Source: Gracilimonas sp. (GTDB lineage Bacteria > Bacteroidota > Rhodothermia > Balneolales > Balneolaceae). Taken from it: 64,000 nucleotides of DNA. The position numbers were made by a program, and so were the translations under genes. Positions 1-8,012 of the stretch are shown here, one piece after another (positions within the stretch are counted from its first letter, which is position 1; each line of letters begins with the position of its first letter). The notes beneath the pieces were generated by a model. That model was not told where the DNA came from. It made no database searches and was given only the letters and a program-made list of their open reading frames with translations. The stretch covers positions 46,845 through 110,844 of the forward strand of contig JAKURD010000009.1 in the NCBI GenBank assembly GCA_022450045.1, written 5' to 3'.

Positions 1-1803
1 TCCATATTGTTTAGCCCCACTTTCACAGCGGGCAGCTAAATTCACATTATCTCCCATGATCGTATAGTTAAAGCGCCGGGTTGATCCCATATTTCCGGTC
101 ACCATAGTTCCGGTATTCATCCCCAAACGGTGTTGCATATTGGAAACAATTTCAGGGCGTCCGTCTTTTTTCCATTTCTCTCTCAGCCTTGCTAATTCTT
201 TATGCATTAATTGGGAAGATATGCAAGCCTGATAGGCATGATCTTCCAAATACACAGGAGAACCGAAAAAAGCCACAATAGCATCGCCGATATATTTATC
301 AAGTGTGCCGCCACGCTCATTCAAGATGTCGGTCATGGCACTTAAATATTCATTAATGATCTGCACCAGCTCTTTGGCTTCCAGCTGTTCCGAAAATGTT
401 GAGAAAGATACAATATCACTGAAAAAAGCCGTCATATAGGTTTCTTCTCCGCCAAGCTGCGGTTCTTCGCCTGATTCAATCATCTGGTTGACCAAGTCAG
501 GAGATACATAGGATGAAAACATTCCTTTTATACGCCTTTTTTCTTTTTGCTCTACATAATATTCATAGCTGACCATACCCATCTGGGTAACTGTAACTGC
601 CAATAGGGGCCCGGCTAATACCATCAAGATATTATGTTGTATAAAAGCCCAGTAAGTGATACCAAAATATCCCGCACCCAATACCAACGAAACGAGAACC
701 CCAAAATTCGCACTTAGAAAACGATTGGCAAGTGTGACCACGAAACAGAAGAATAACATTATCATCAGTGTGTACCAGCCACGGAATCGGTCAATGTAGT
801 TGCTGTCTAAAATAGTTTGCAGGGCGTTAGCATGAAGTTGATAACCCGGACGGGCATTATTTCCCTCATTGGCGAAAGGGGTTGCATAAAAATCTTTAAG
901 CAGCGGCATGGTGGCTCCCACGATCACGATCTTATCTTTGAAGGTCTCAAGATTCAGGTGTCCAATATCAGGATCATCAAAACTATTCACATCAAACCCA
1001 AGGTCAGACTCGAATACTGTTGTATAGGCAGAATCATCGATCACCTCTTCGTACGATACTTCAGGGAATGTGCCTTCCGGTCCATAATAATTGATGAGAA
1101 ATGAATTCGCCCCATCCCTCAGGATACGGTAAGGCCCAAACGTAAAGTAGTCACTTCCGGGATTCGGACCTATTTGATCAATATCTTCGTACGGAATACC
1201 CGCATACTGACGCAATGCCTCCAGTGATAGCCTATAATAGTTCTGCCCTTGATATTTTTGCCCGAACCTATAGGACCGAACTGCACCGTCTAAATCCGGA
1301 TGCACCCGCACTAAAGCAACCTGATTTGGATTATTGGCAGTTAAAACCGGAATGGGAAACATGGTTGAGATCTGATCTGAAAGCTCTGTGGAATTTCGCT
1401 GTAACTCCCCTGCTAAGATCACGTTCTCGTACCTTTTTAGTGTTTCCGCAAAAAGAGTATCATTCTTAGGATCATACTGATCCGGATTGTCAAAAATGAC
1501 ATCGAAAGCGATAACCTTAGCATCGGCGCGGTTTAGATTTTCAACCAATTTGGCATGAATACTGGTCGGCCAGGGATATTTTTGGGCAATTTCCTCGTCT
1601 GCTTCCTGACTTATGGCAACCAATACTATGGGAGAGTCACTCACATCAAGCGGGCCCCGCCACTCAAATAATTGATCGTAGTACTTCAATTCCAGAATTT
1701 GAATGGGCTCGAAGATCATCAAAATGAAAGATGCAATAAATGCAGTAATGGCTATCAGAAGAACGGAGATCAGCTTTTTACTACTGCTTTTATTTTTAGC
1801 CAT
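1..1803 (-). CDS. CHASE2-domain adenylate/guanylate cyclase (3' end outside window)
   Basis: Class III nucleotide cyclase that makes a cyclic nucleotide in the cytoplasm in response to an extracytoplasmic signal. I translated the minus strand from the ATG at 1803; 601 codons are open to the window edge, so the C-terminus is missing. Order: N-terminal membrane anchor (about 12-32), CHASE2 sensor (about 35-330), a cluster of hydrophobic helices (about 340-420), then the cyclase domain. Visible cyclase motifs are FFSDIVSFSTFSE, LDKYIGDAIVAFFGSP and YTIMGDNVNLAAR, giving the two metal-binding aspartates and the transition-state Asn/Arg. The gene starts 5 bases after the barrel gene stops, so it is the last visible gene of a four-gene operon. 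Pairing of FecR-domain proteins with CHASE2 cyclases is known from other bacteria. Adenylate is the likely product, but cGMP cannot be excluded. Confidence 0.93.
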   Translation of the reverse strand, partial: MAKNKSSSKKLISVLLIAITAFIASFILMIFEPIQILELKYYDQLFEWRGPLDVSDSPIVLVAISQEADEEIAQKYPWPTSIHAKLVENLNRADAKVIAFDVIFDNPDQYDPKNDTLFAETLKRYENVILAGELQRNSTELSDQISTMFPIPVLTANNPNQVALVRVHPDLDGAVRSYRFGQKYQGQNYYRLSLEALRQYAGIPYEDIDQIGPNPGSDYFTFGPYRILRDGANSFLINYYGPEGTFPEVSYEEVIDDSAYTTVFESDLGFDVNSFDDPDIGHLNLETFKDKIVIVGATMPLLKDFYATPFANEGNNARPGYQLHANALQTILDSNYIDRFRGWYTLMIMLFFCFVVTLANRFLSANFGVLVSLVLGAGYFGITYWAFIQHNILMVLAGPLLAVTVTQMGMVSYEYYVEQKEKRRIKGMFSSYVSPDLVNQMIESGEEPQLGGEETYMTAFFSDIVSFSTFSEQLEAKELVQIINEYLSAMTDILNERGGTLDKYIGDAIVAFFGSPVYLEDHAYQACISSQLMHKELARLREKWKKDGRPEIVSNMQHRLGMNTGTMVTGNMGSTRRFNYTIMGDNVNLAARCESGAKQYG

Positions 1804-1808
1804 TTAAC

Positions 1809-4556
1809 TTAAAACCTGAATACATATCTGAGCTGTACAATTCTGTCGTTTGCACGCCCTGAACCACTTACGTTGGTTAAGTTTGCGTCAAAAACCAATG
1901 CATGATAGTCGTCAATATTGAAACGAGCCCCGGTCTTCAATACATAGGTTTGAAATTTATTTTCAGTCTCATCATTTGAAAGTACATAATAATCATCCCG
2001 ATTGCTTTCCGTTCCTGAAAGATCAGTTATCAATAAAGGGCGTGAAGAAGACTTGTTCCCTGTAACAGCAAGCCTTCCATCTAAACTGAGACGTCCCTCC
2101 ATCAAACTATAATTCCCACCGATATAAACTCCGGCAATGTAGATCTTATTTTGTCCGCTTCCGGATTCCGTTTTGTTATAGGTAAAACCAGCCATTGTTT
2201 CGAGTGGAAGACCATTGAAACGCGAGTTTAGGTTAAGTGAGAATGCCGTACTTCGAACATCCCCAAAAGCAAAAACTTCATCGCTGGTTTTAAGGTTTGT
2301 TACACTCAGGGAAACATCATTTCGTGCATTCAAAGCATCAAACTGCTGGGTTATAGATGTATTAATATTAATGGTTGTATTCATTCTCGGGGTAGGTGTT
2401 ACCAGGGTCACTAAAGAATCTTGCCCGTTGATGGTGCGTATCTCCTGTCGGATATTTTGAACCGCAGCACCCACCAAATTATCAGGCAGTAAAGGGTTTT
2501 GGCGCTCAATGTCGTTATCCCGGGTTCTGTATCGTAATCCCAGGGTCACTCTTGGCAGCCTTCGTTCCACCGGATACCAGCTCACATTGGTACGATAAGT
2601 GGAAGTTTGGGTGGTGGCGTCCCTGGTTCCTGTAACATTATCATTCAGGTTTTCATAGCCAAGTGTCAGATAGATTCTGTTTGAAAGCAGATTCAACCGA
2701 TCAGTAAGGGTAAAGCCTGCCACATCTTTTCTAACGGTAGAATTAGCTAATGAATTGAAATTGGGACCTATCCACCGATATTGTAATCTAAAGTTGTTGT
2801 TGGGATGGCGATATGAAAGCTGACTATTACCCGCTAAGATACTGGTCGGGAAAAAGGCCTCGGCACTAAGATCTCCATTTTCGTCCTCAGAAAACGTAAG
2901 GGGCAAGGTATTCATGTTCTCATTTACAATGATAAGCCAGGATAGCTGTTCCAGCAGATCAGAGGTTTCTCTGTCCAGGTCGAAGCCGAGTTCATCTGCT
3001 CGCTCTGTGGTAAGCGGACCACCATAAATATTATCGTTCAAGGCGCTGATCACTGCTTCGGACTCAAAACGCACCCTATTATTCGCAAAACCCATCTTCA
3101 GGTCTGTACCTAACACAACATTGTCTTTCGGATTAACACTTCCTCCTCTTACCTCAAGTTGTTCCGGATTGGCTAGTAAACTATCTCTTTGAACCGAAGT
3201 CAGGTTGTTACTAAGTGATATACCTGAATTCAGAATATCAAGATAATCACGGGCATTGAAAATAGAGGTGGTATCGTCCTGAATCTTTATGGCATTCAAG
3301 CCGAACTGAAATTTCTCTTCATTCCCAAAGCCTATTTTACCAGCTGTTATTTTTCGCCTGAAAGTCCCTCGCCCCCTATCCTGATAAGTAAGAAAATAGT
3401 TATTATCAACCACATCACCGGAACTATTCACAATATTTTCGACTAATAAACTATCGTATTGATTGGTGATACTGCGGTCCAATTCTCCATAAATAAACTG
3501 TAAATTTATGTTCTTGTTTAATAAATGGAGCGAGGTATTTAAACCATGTACTCTACGCCCTGAAATGGTAAACTGGCTTATTGATGGGTACACATGGCCG
3601 GCTTCAAAGTTCCACCATTCACCTAAGGATAAATTTACCCCGTATCGGTTTTGAGGCTGTAAACGATCAGATTCCTGCGAAGTCAAATACCCATTTGCTG
3701 AGTACCTGAGCTGACCATATTGCCCTGATATGCGTGTTCTTCCCGTATATGCGTTATTGATATCTCCTGCAATAACCTGATTGCGAGCAAGCAGCTCTGC
3801 AGAGATCTGTGGCCTTGAAGGCGTGCCAAAACCTGGAAATAAGGCCTCACCGGGAGCCACAACTGAAAAGTCCCAATCCACAACAGTGAATTCTTCGTCA
3901 TCTGTTTGATATTCCAAAGAAATAAAATGCCTTCCTGATCTTAGATTTTGAGGGATATAGGAAATGTAATAATCACTTGTATCAGCCTCACCTGTAACAT
4001 CCTGATCGTCCAGATACAATTTAAACTCACCCTCCTCCAGTTCATTCTTATCATAAAAAAGTGCGATGGCGATAAGTACATCATCAGGAGTTAATCCACT
4101 TCCGGGTACCGGAGAAAGGATGGTATAATCTACCGCTTCAAGACGAGGTTTTTCATCTATAAGCTCATCTACTATTTCAACCACAACAGGGTTTTCGGAA
4201 GGAAGGGTTGCCGGATAATAGAATACTTCGCCCGACATCAATGTAACTTCCAGGTAGTACTCAAAGGAACCTGCGCTGGCACTCTCAACCTCTACGCGGG
4301 CTGTAAAGGTGCCGTTTTGAAAAGGCACTTCCATTTGCTGATAACTGAAGTCTCCGTCATACCGGTAAAAAAGGCGTGCTTGCTGAACTTCAGAACGGGT
4401 TAATCCCGGGGCACTGAACTCCAGCGTATTGATTTCGTTTCGCTCCAATGCTATGGGCGACTGGTGCTGAATGTTGAACTGAGCCAAAACTGCACCCTGA
4501 GCCATCAGCAGCAATATCAAACCTCCGAACATTTTACTAAGTACCCTAATCGCCAT
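1809..4556 (-). CDS. Predicted outer-membrane beta-barrel protein with N-terminal Ig-like domains
   Basis: I recognise no named family. The 915-residue product has a signal peptide (about 1-25, ending AVLAQ), two Ig/fibronectin-like beta segments (about 28-130 and 140-235), then some 650 residues of alternating amphipathic strands with many Asn/Tyr/Arg. It ends in an aromatic residue (LRYVFRF), the usual mark of a protein assembled by BamA. It sits between a FecR-domain gene and a CHASE2 cyclase in one operon, so it may be an envelope component of the same signalling unit. The barrel call rests on strand pattern and the C-terminal Phe only. Confidence 0.75.
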   Translation of the reverse strand: MAIRVLSKMFGGLILLLMAQGAVLAQFNIQHQSPIALERNEINTLEFSAPGLTRSEVQQARLFYRYDGDFSYQQMEVPFQNGTFTARVEVESASAGSFEYYLEVTLMSGEVFYYPATLPSENPVVVEIVDELIDEKPRLEAVDYTILSPVPGSGLTPDDVLIAIALFYDKNELEEGEFKLYLDDQDVTGEADTSDYYISYIPQNLRSGRHFISLEYQTDDEEFTVVDWDFSVVAPGEALFPGFGTPSRPQISAELLARNQVIAGDINNAYTGRTRISGQYGQLRYSANGYLTSQESDRLQPQNRYGVNLSLGEWWNFEAGHVYPSISQFTISGRRVHGLNTSLHLLNKNINLQFIYGELDRSITNQYDSLLVENIVNSSGDVVDNNYFLTYQDRGRGTFRRKITAGKIGFGNEEKFQFGLNAIKIQDDTTSIFNARDYLDILNSGISLSNNLTSVQRDSLLANPEQLEVRGGSVNPKDNVVLGTDLKMGFANNRVRFESEAVISALNDNIYGGPLTTERADELGFDLDRETSDLLEQLSWLIIVNENMNTLPLTFSEDENGDLSAEAFFPTSILAGNSQLSYRHPNNNFRLQYRWIGPNFNSLANSTVRKDVAGFTLTDRLNLLSNRIYLTLGYENLNDNVTGTRDATTQTSTYRTNVSWYPVERRLPRVTLGLRYRTRDNDIERQNPLLPDNLVGAAVQNIRQEIRTINGQDSLVTLVTPTPRMNTTININTSITQQFDALNARNDVSLSVTNLKTSDEVFAFGDVRSTAFSLNLNSRFNGLPLETMAGFTYNKTESGSGQNKIYIAGVYIGGNYSLMEGRLSLDGRLAVTGNKSSSRPLLITDLSGTESNRDDYYVLSNDETENKFQTYVLKTGARFNIDDYHALVFDANLTNVSGSGRANDRIVQLRYVFRF

Positions 4557-4590
4557 GGCAGTAATATTAATTAATCTACCTATTTACTAT

Positions 4591-5346
4591 TTATTCCTGG
4601 CCTTCCTCGAAAACCTCAATGGTTATTTCCCGGATCTGGCCGTTCTGATCGATGAACTTCAAGACCACTTCTTTACGAATCAGGTCATTATCCATTTCAT
4701 CATACCCTGTATTTAATTCGTTCAATTCTTCATCAGAGAGGGTTCCTGAATCTATATTATTGCCTTCTTCGTCAACCTGAGCAAACATTTTCTCAAAAAG
4801 TGATATGGTTTGCCCGGAATTTAATGCGGTTACATCAACTTGTCCATTTTCAACCCAAACATACCCATCTGATTTGGAACCAAAGTCCGTTCCTTTTACA
4901 GAAGCAAGGGAACGAGAAGTAGCTACCTCAAAATCATTAGCCCCCTGTGGCTCTACATTAAGAAATATCTCACCCTGCTCAAGATCGATCCGTGTGTTAC
5001 TTTGCTTATTAGTAACTCCCACCTCTCCATTTATGATCAATATGGAATTGGGCTTTACCTTTGCTACGCTTCTGTCCATGAAAAGAACGAGAGCAAAACC
5101 TTCTTCATCTGTAGATAAACTGTCGCCGGTAAATAATTTTTCCCCAATATTCTCTGAAAGTTCAAACTCAATATACTTTTCAAGATCGAAATTACTTACT
5201 GTTACATCAGGCTTAAATCGGCGAACCACACCTATATGCCGGTTGGACTGAAAGGCCTGAACCTCAACAGAAGCAATACCCATCAGCACAAAAAAAGCAG
5301 CTAATACATACCTTGTTTTTCCCGAGAATCTCATAACGATTTTCAT
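4591..5346 (-). CDS. FecR-domain secreted protein
   Basis: A 251-residue exported protein with a signal peptide (about 1-31) and a FecR domain (about 60-170). The core shows the family pattern: GDSLSTDEEGFALVLFMD, a S/T-rich strand with LEQGEIFLNVEP, then the AS-VKGTDF box. Unlike classical FecR anti-sigma regulators it has no cytoplasmic sigma-binding N-terminus and no inner-membrane helix beyond the signal, so it is more likely a periplasmic partner of the CHASE2 cyclase two genes downstream. The C-terminal 60 residues are acidic. Its ATG overlaps the stop of the upstream gene by four bases (ATGA), which indicates translational coupling. Confidence 0.85.
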   Translation of the reverse strand: MKIVMRFSGKTRYVLAAFFVLMGIASVEVQAFQSNRHIGVVRRFKPDVTVSNFDLEKYIEFELSENIGEKLFTGDSLSTDEEGFALVLFMDRSVAKVKPNSILIINGEVGVTNKQSNTRIDLEQGEIFLNVEPQGANDFEVATSRSLASVKGTDFGSKSDGYVWVENGQVDVTALNSGQTISLFEKMFAQVDEEGNNIDSGTLSDEELNELNTGYDEMDNDLIRKEVVLKFIDQNGQIREITIEVFEEGQE

Positions 5347-6527
5347 TGGTTCCCCCCTAAAATGATTTCTTCATCCCTTATCTTTTGCAGCAGTTCTTCC
5401 AATTTCACAGAAGCTGCGGGACCTGTAAATTCTTGTCCGTCATATTCTATAGCCATCAGTTTAAAGCCCCTTGCTTTTAATCTCCTAAAAGCATCTTGGC
5501 CGATCAATTCTACGATCGCCTGTTCCACCTCTTTAGATACAGGGGGGGCGCCTGCAGATTGAGATGGATTAGCTAACGTGAAACTCCAAATTTCTGAAGA
5601 AATCTCCACGATATCACCACTTGATTGAAAGGTAGTAATAACCCTCCAATGATACGTAAAACCCTGCTGAAGAGGCTGAGCACCTGAAGAGGGATATTGA
5701 AAACTGGTTCCATTCACAGTCACATCAAGGTTCTCAAATTCAAGTAAGGAGCCTCCTTCATTGATTGGTGGTGAGCTTTTCGCACTTTGCAGCAACGATT
5801 CAGGACTATCTTGTCCGTTATCTTCTACAACCAGCAACCGGTAAGACACATCGTTCGCCCCTTCCCAACTAAATTGAGGATATGGATTAGTGATATCCGC
5901 AGGAGCACCTAAAATATCTCCCGGTGTTTTAAGATAGATCTCGCTCTCATCAAATGATGAAGCGGCTCCACCCCCGATCTCGATGACGCTACTCGCAAGG
6001 TCCTGCCGGCCATCCGCATTGGTTACCCTGAAAATAATGACCTGGATCGTATATATATCTTTAGGCAAGGTTGTTGAGCCTGATAGGTTTTCGAAAAATT
6101 CATCACCTTCTGGTGTGAATCCACCCGAAAACTGGATCTTTTGGTCTATTCCTGGAATTCTTTCGTTAGCCAAATCATTATTGGTTGCATACACTGACTG
6201 ATAAGGCTCTAATGAGATCGGTAGCGTGGAATAAGATCTCAATTCAATGATATCACCGACTTTTGCAGCATTTACCTTTACTTCTATATAGAGGTTGTTG
6301 ATGGTTTCAGCGGTCATATTCTCTAAAAATCCCGAAATCAGTACCGGTCCGCTTCCATCACCATCCAGTCCCAATCCTGTTAAACTTAAAACCTGAGTGT
6401 TCTCTAAGGTAGCGCTGGGCTCAAGCTGAAGGTTAATATCCTGAGCATATATTATTTCACTGGGAACAACGCAGGCTATCAACAGTACAAGAGCCATAGA
6501 ATGACTTTTAAGTAATCTCTCAAACAT
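5343..6527 (-). CDS. Secreted protein with fibronectin-like C-terminal region, first gene of the FecR/CHASE2 operon
   Basis: Unrecognised 394-residue exported protein. Signal peptide about 1-28. Residues 35-190 are beta-rich; residues about 205-320 look like a fibronectin type III/Ig domain of the kind found in Bacteroidota surface proteins (FSWEGANDVSYRLLVVED, TYHWRV, SSEIWSFTLA). The last 60 residues are a charged helical segment. It is the first gene of the operon, overlaps the FecR gene by ATGA, and has about 160 bases of AT-rich upstream DNA before the tRNA-Ala terminator. Role is unknown; context suggests an extracytoplasmic ligand-binding or structural partner. Confidence 0.7.
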   Translation of the reverse strand: MFERLLKSHSMALVLLIACVVPSEIIYAQDINLQLEPSATLENTQVLSLTGLGLDGDGSGPVLISGFLENMTAETINNLYIEVKVNAAKVGDIIELRSYSTLPISLEPYQSVYATNNDLANERIPGIDQKIQFSGGFTPEGDEFFENLSGSTTLPKDIYTIQVIIFRVTNADGRQDLASSVIEIGGGAASSFDESEIYLKTPGDILGAPADITNPYPQFSWEGANDVSYRLLVVEDNGQDSPESLLQSAKSSPPINEGGSLLEFENLDVTVNGTSFQYPSSGAQPLQQGFTYHWRVITTFQSSGDIVEISSEIWSFTLANPSQSAGAPPVSKEVEQAIVELIGQDAFRRLKARGFKLMAIEYDGQEFTGPAASVKLEELLQKIRDEEIILGGNQ

Positions 6528-6650
6528 TTTTACTCCTGTAATTTTATTTGAGCCTTATTTTAAAGTAATACATGCATACAAACAAGCGATATGCAAAGAC
6601 TCTAATGTTTGGATAAATTAGCTGATAACCATTTGAATTCTGAAAGAAAT

Positions 6651-6686
6651 AAAAAAAGCCCTTCTCCAGATGATGGAAAAAGGCTT
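6651..6686 (-). terminator. Rho-independent terminator of tRNA-Ala
   Basis: On the minus strand, an AAAGCC...GGCTTT stem with a partly paired inner arm is followed by a run of T just downstream of the tRNA 3' end. Confidence 0.7.
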
Positions 6687-6688
6687 TG

Positions 6689-6762
6689 TGGAGCTACGGG
6701 GATTCGAACCCCGGACCTTCGCGCTGCCAGCGCGACGCTCTAGCCAGCTGAGCTATAGCCCC
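6689..6762 (-). tRNA. tRNA-Ala (anticodon GGC)
   Basis: The minus strand folds as a full cloverleaf: acceptor GGGGCTA/TAGCTCC with one G-U pair, D arm GCTC...GAGC, anticodon stem TCGCG/CGCGA with loop CTGGCAG (anticodon GGC), and T arm CGGGG-TTCGAAT-CCCCG. The discriminator base is A. CCA is not encoded. Confidence 0.97.
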
Positions 6763-6963
6763 GTAAAAATCGGACGACAAAAATAAATAATTTATATTCA
6801 AATAACATGACTAATTTATTTATTCCGGATTTCATTTATTGAGCTTTAAAACTTTGTTTTATAATATCCGCCAAGTTGATAAAAAACTCTTTTTAATTCT
6901 TTGTTAAACCGCTATTTTAGCAAGCAAACATCGTAAAGTTAATTCAAACCGTAATCCAAGAAG

Positions 6964-7920
6964 ATGACAAATTTAAAATCTATCCTACATTTTTCTTTGG
7001 TAGCCTTAGCACTGGTCTTTATGACCAACTGTTCAGGTACTGAAGAATTACTTGCTCCATCCGAGCGTACCATTGAGTACTTAAACTCCTTAGATGACGA
7101 GACCCTAAGAACATTAGACTCTGATACTGATGGATTAAGTGACTATGACGAGCTTAGAGTTCATGAAACCAACCCATTAAATGCCGACACTGACGGTGAC
7201 GGCCTTACAGACGGTGAAGAGATCAATGAATATGACACAGATCCTAACAATGCTGACACCGATGGTGATGGCCTTTCTGACGGGGATGAAGTAAACTCTT
7301 ACAACACCGATCCTAACAATCCTGATACAGATGGTGATGGGCTTTCTGACGGGGATGAAGTAAATGAATATAACACCGATCCTAACAGTTCAGACTCTGA
7401 CAACGATGGATTAAATGATTATGATGAAGTAATGACTCATGACACAGATCCTAATAACGCAGATTCTGATGGTGACGGCTTCACTGATATGCAGGAAATT
7501 GATATGGGAACAGACCCTCTGGATTCAAGTGATCCTGTAGTTCTGAACGACGACGATTTCGGAACCATCAACTTTGACTTTGATCGTTCTAACATCCGCA
7601 GCGATGCACAAACAATTTTAGCCAGAAATGTACGGGCTCTGAAAGAAGCCCCGGCATTCAGGATTCGTGTAGATGCCTACACTGATCATGTTGGTGGAGA
7701 TCAATACAACTTACGCTTGAGCTTGCGTCGTGCAAATGCTGTTGTTGATTACTATGTAGAAAACGGCATTTCTGAAGACCGCATTGAATCTCGTGGCTTA
7801 GGTAAGGCTCCTGTTGAGTGTACTGAAGCTGAAATGGACGAGAATACTCCCGGCTGTGAAAGAAACCGCCGTGCTGAGTCTCATCCTATTAGCACCCTCA
7901 AGTATCAGCCTAACAACTAA
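6964..7920 (+). CDS. OmpA-family lipoprotein with TSP3 calcium-binding repeats
   Basis: An outer-membrane lipoprotein that probably anchors the envelope to peptidoglycan. Signal peptide with lipobox ending FMTNC (Cys23). Residues about 52-190 are six thrombospondin type 3 repeats of 22-23 residues ([13 protein letters not shown]...DTDPN), which bind Ca2+ in known relatives. Residues about 195-310 form an OmpA C-terminal peptidoglycan-binding domain: [35 protein letters not shown] and the terminal NRRAE. The middle repeats are near-identical at DNA level with a 66-base period. It is a single-gene unit followed by a strong terminator. Confidence 0.93.
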   Translation: MTNLKSILHFSLVALALVFMTNCSGTEELLAPSERTIEYLNSLDDETLRTLDSDTDGLSDYDELRVHETNPLNADTDGDGLTDGEEINEYDTDPNNADTDGDGLSDGDEVNSYNTDPNNPDTDGDGLSDGDEVNEYNTDPNSSDSDNDGLNDYDEVMTHDTDPNNADSDGDGFTDMQEIDMGTDPLDSSDPVVLNDDDFGTINFDFDRSNIRSDAQTILARNVRALKEAPAFRIRVDAYTDHVGGDQYNLRLSLRRANAVVDYYVENGISEDRIESRGLGKAPVECTEAEMDENTPGCERNRRAESHPISTLKYQPNN

Positions 7921-7946
7921 GCTGAACAGCTAAGTTAGCAAAATTT

Positions 7947-7985
7947 AAAAGGCTCGCTGCCTAATGGCAGCGAGCCTTTTTTTAT
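7947..7985 (+). terminator. Rho-independent terminator of the OmpA gene
   Basis: A perfect 14-bp stem AAAAGGCTCGCTGC/GCAGCGAGCCTTTT with a six-base loop is followed by seven T. Confidence 0.93.
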
Positions 7986-8012
7986 ACTCATGAGTTTAGA
8001 GTAAATAGGCGA

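Noticed and set aside
817-1469. Plus-strand open frames opposite the cyclase
   Set aside because: They run antisense through the CHASE2 region, whose minus-strand frame is open and carries clear domain motifs. No family pattern in the plus-strand products.
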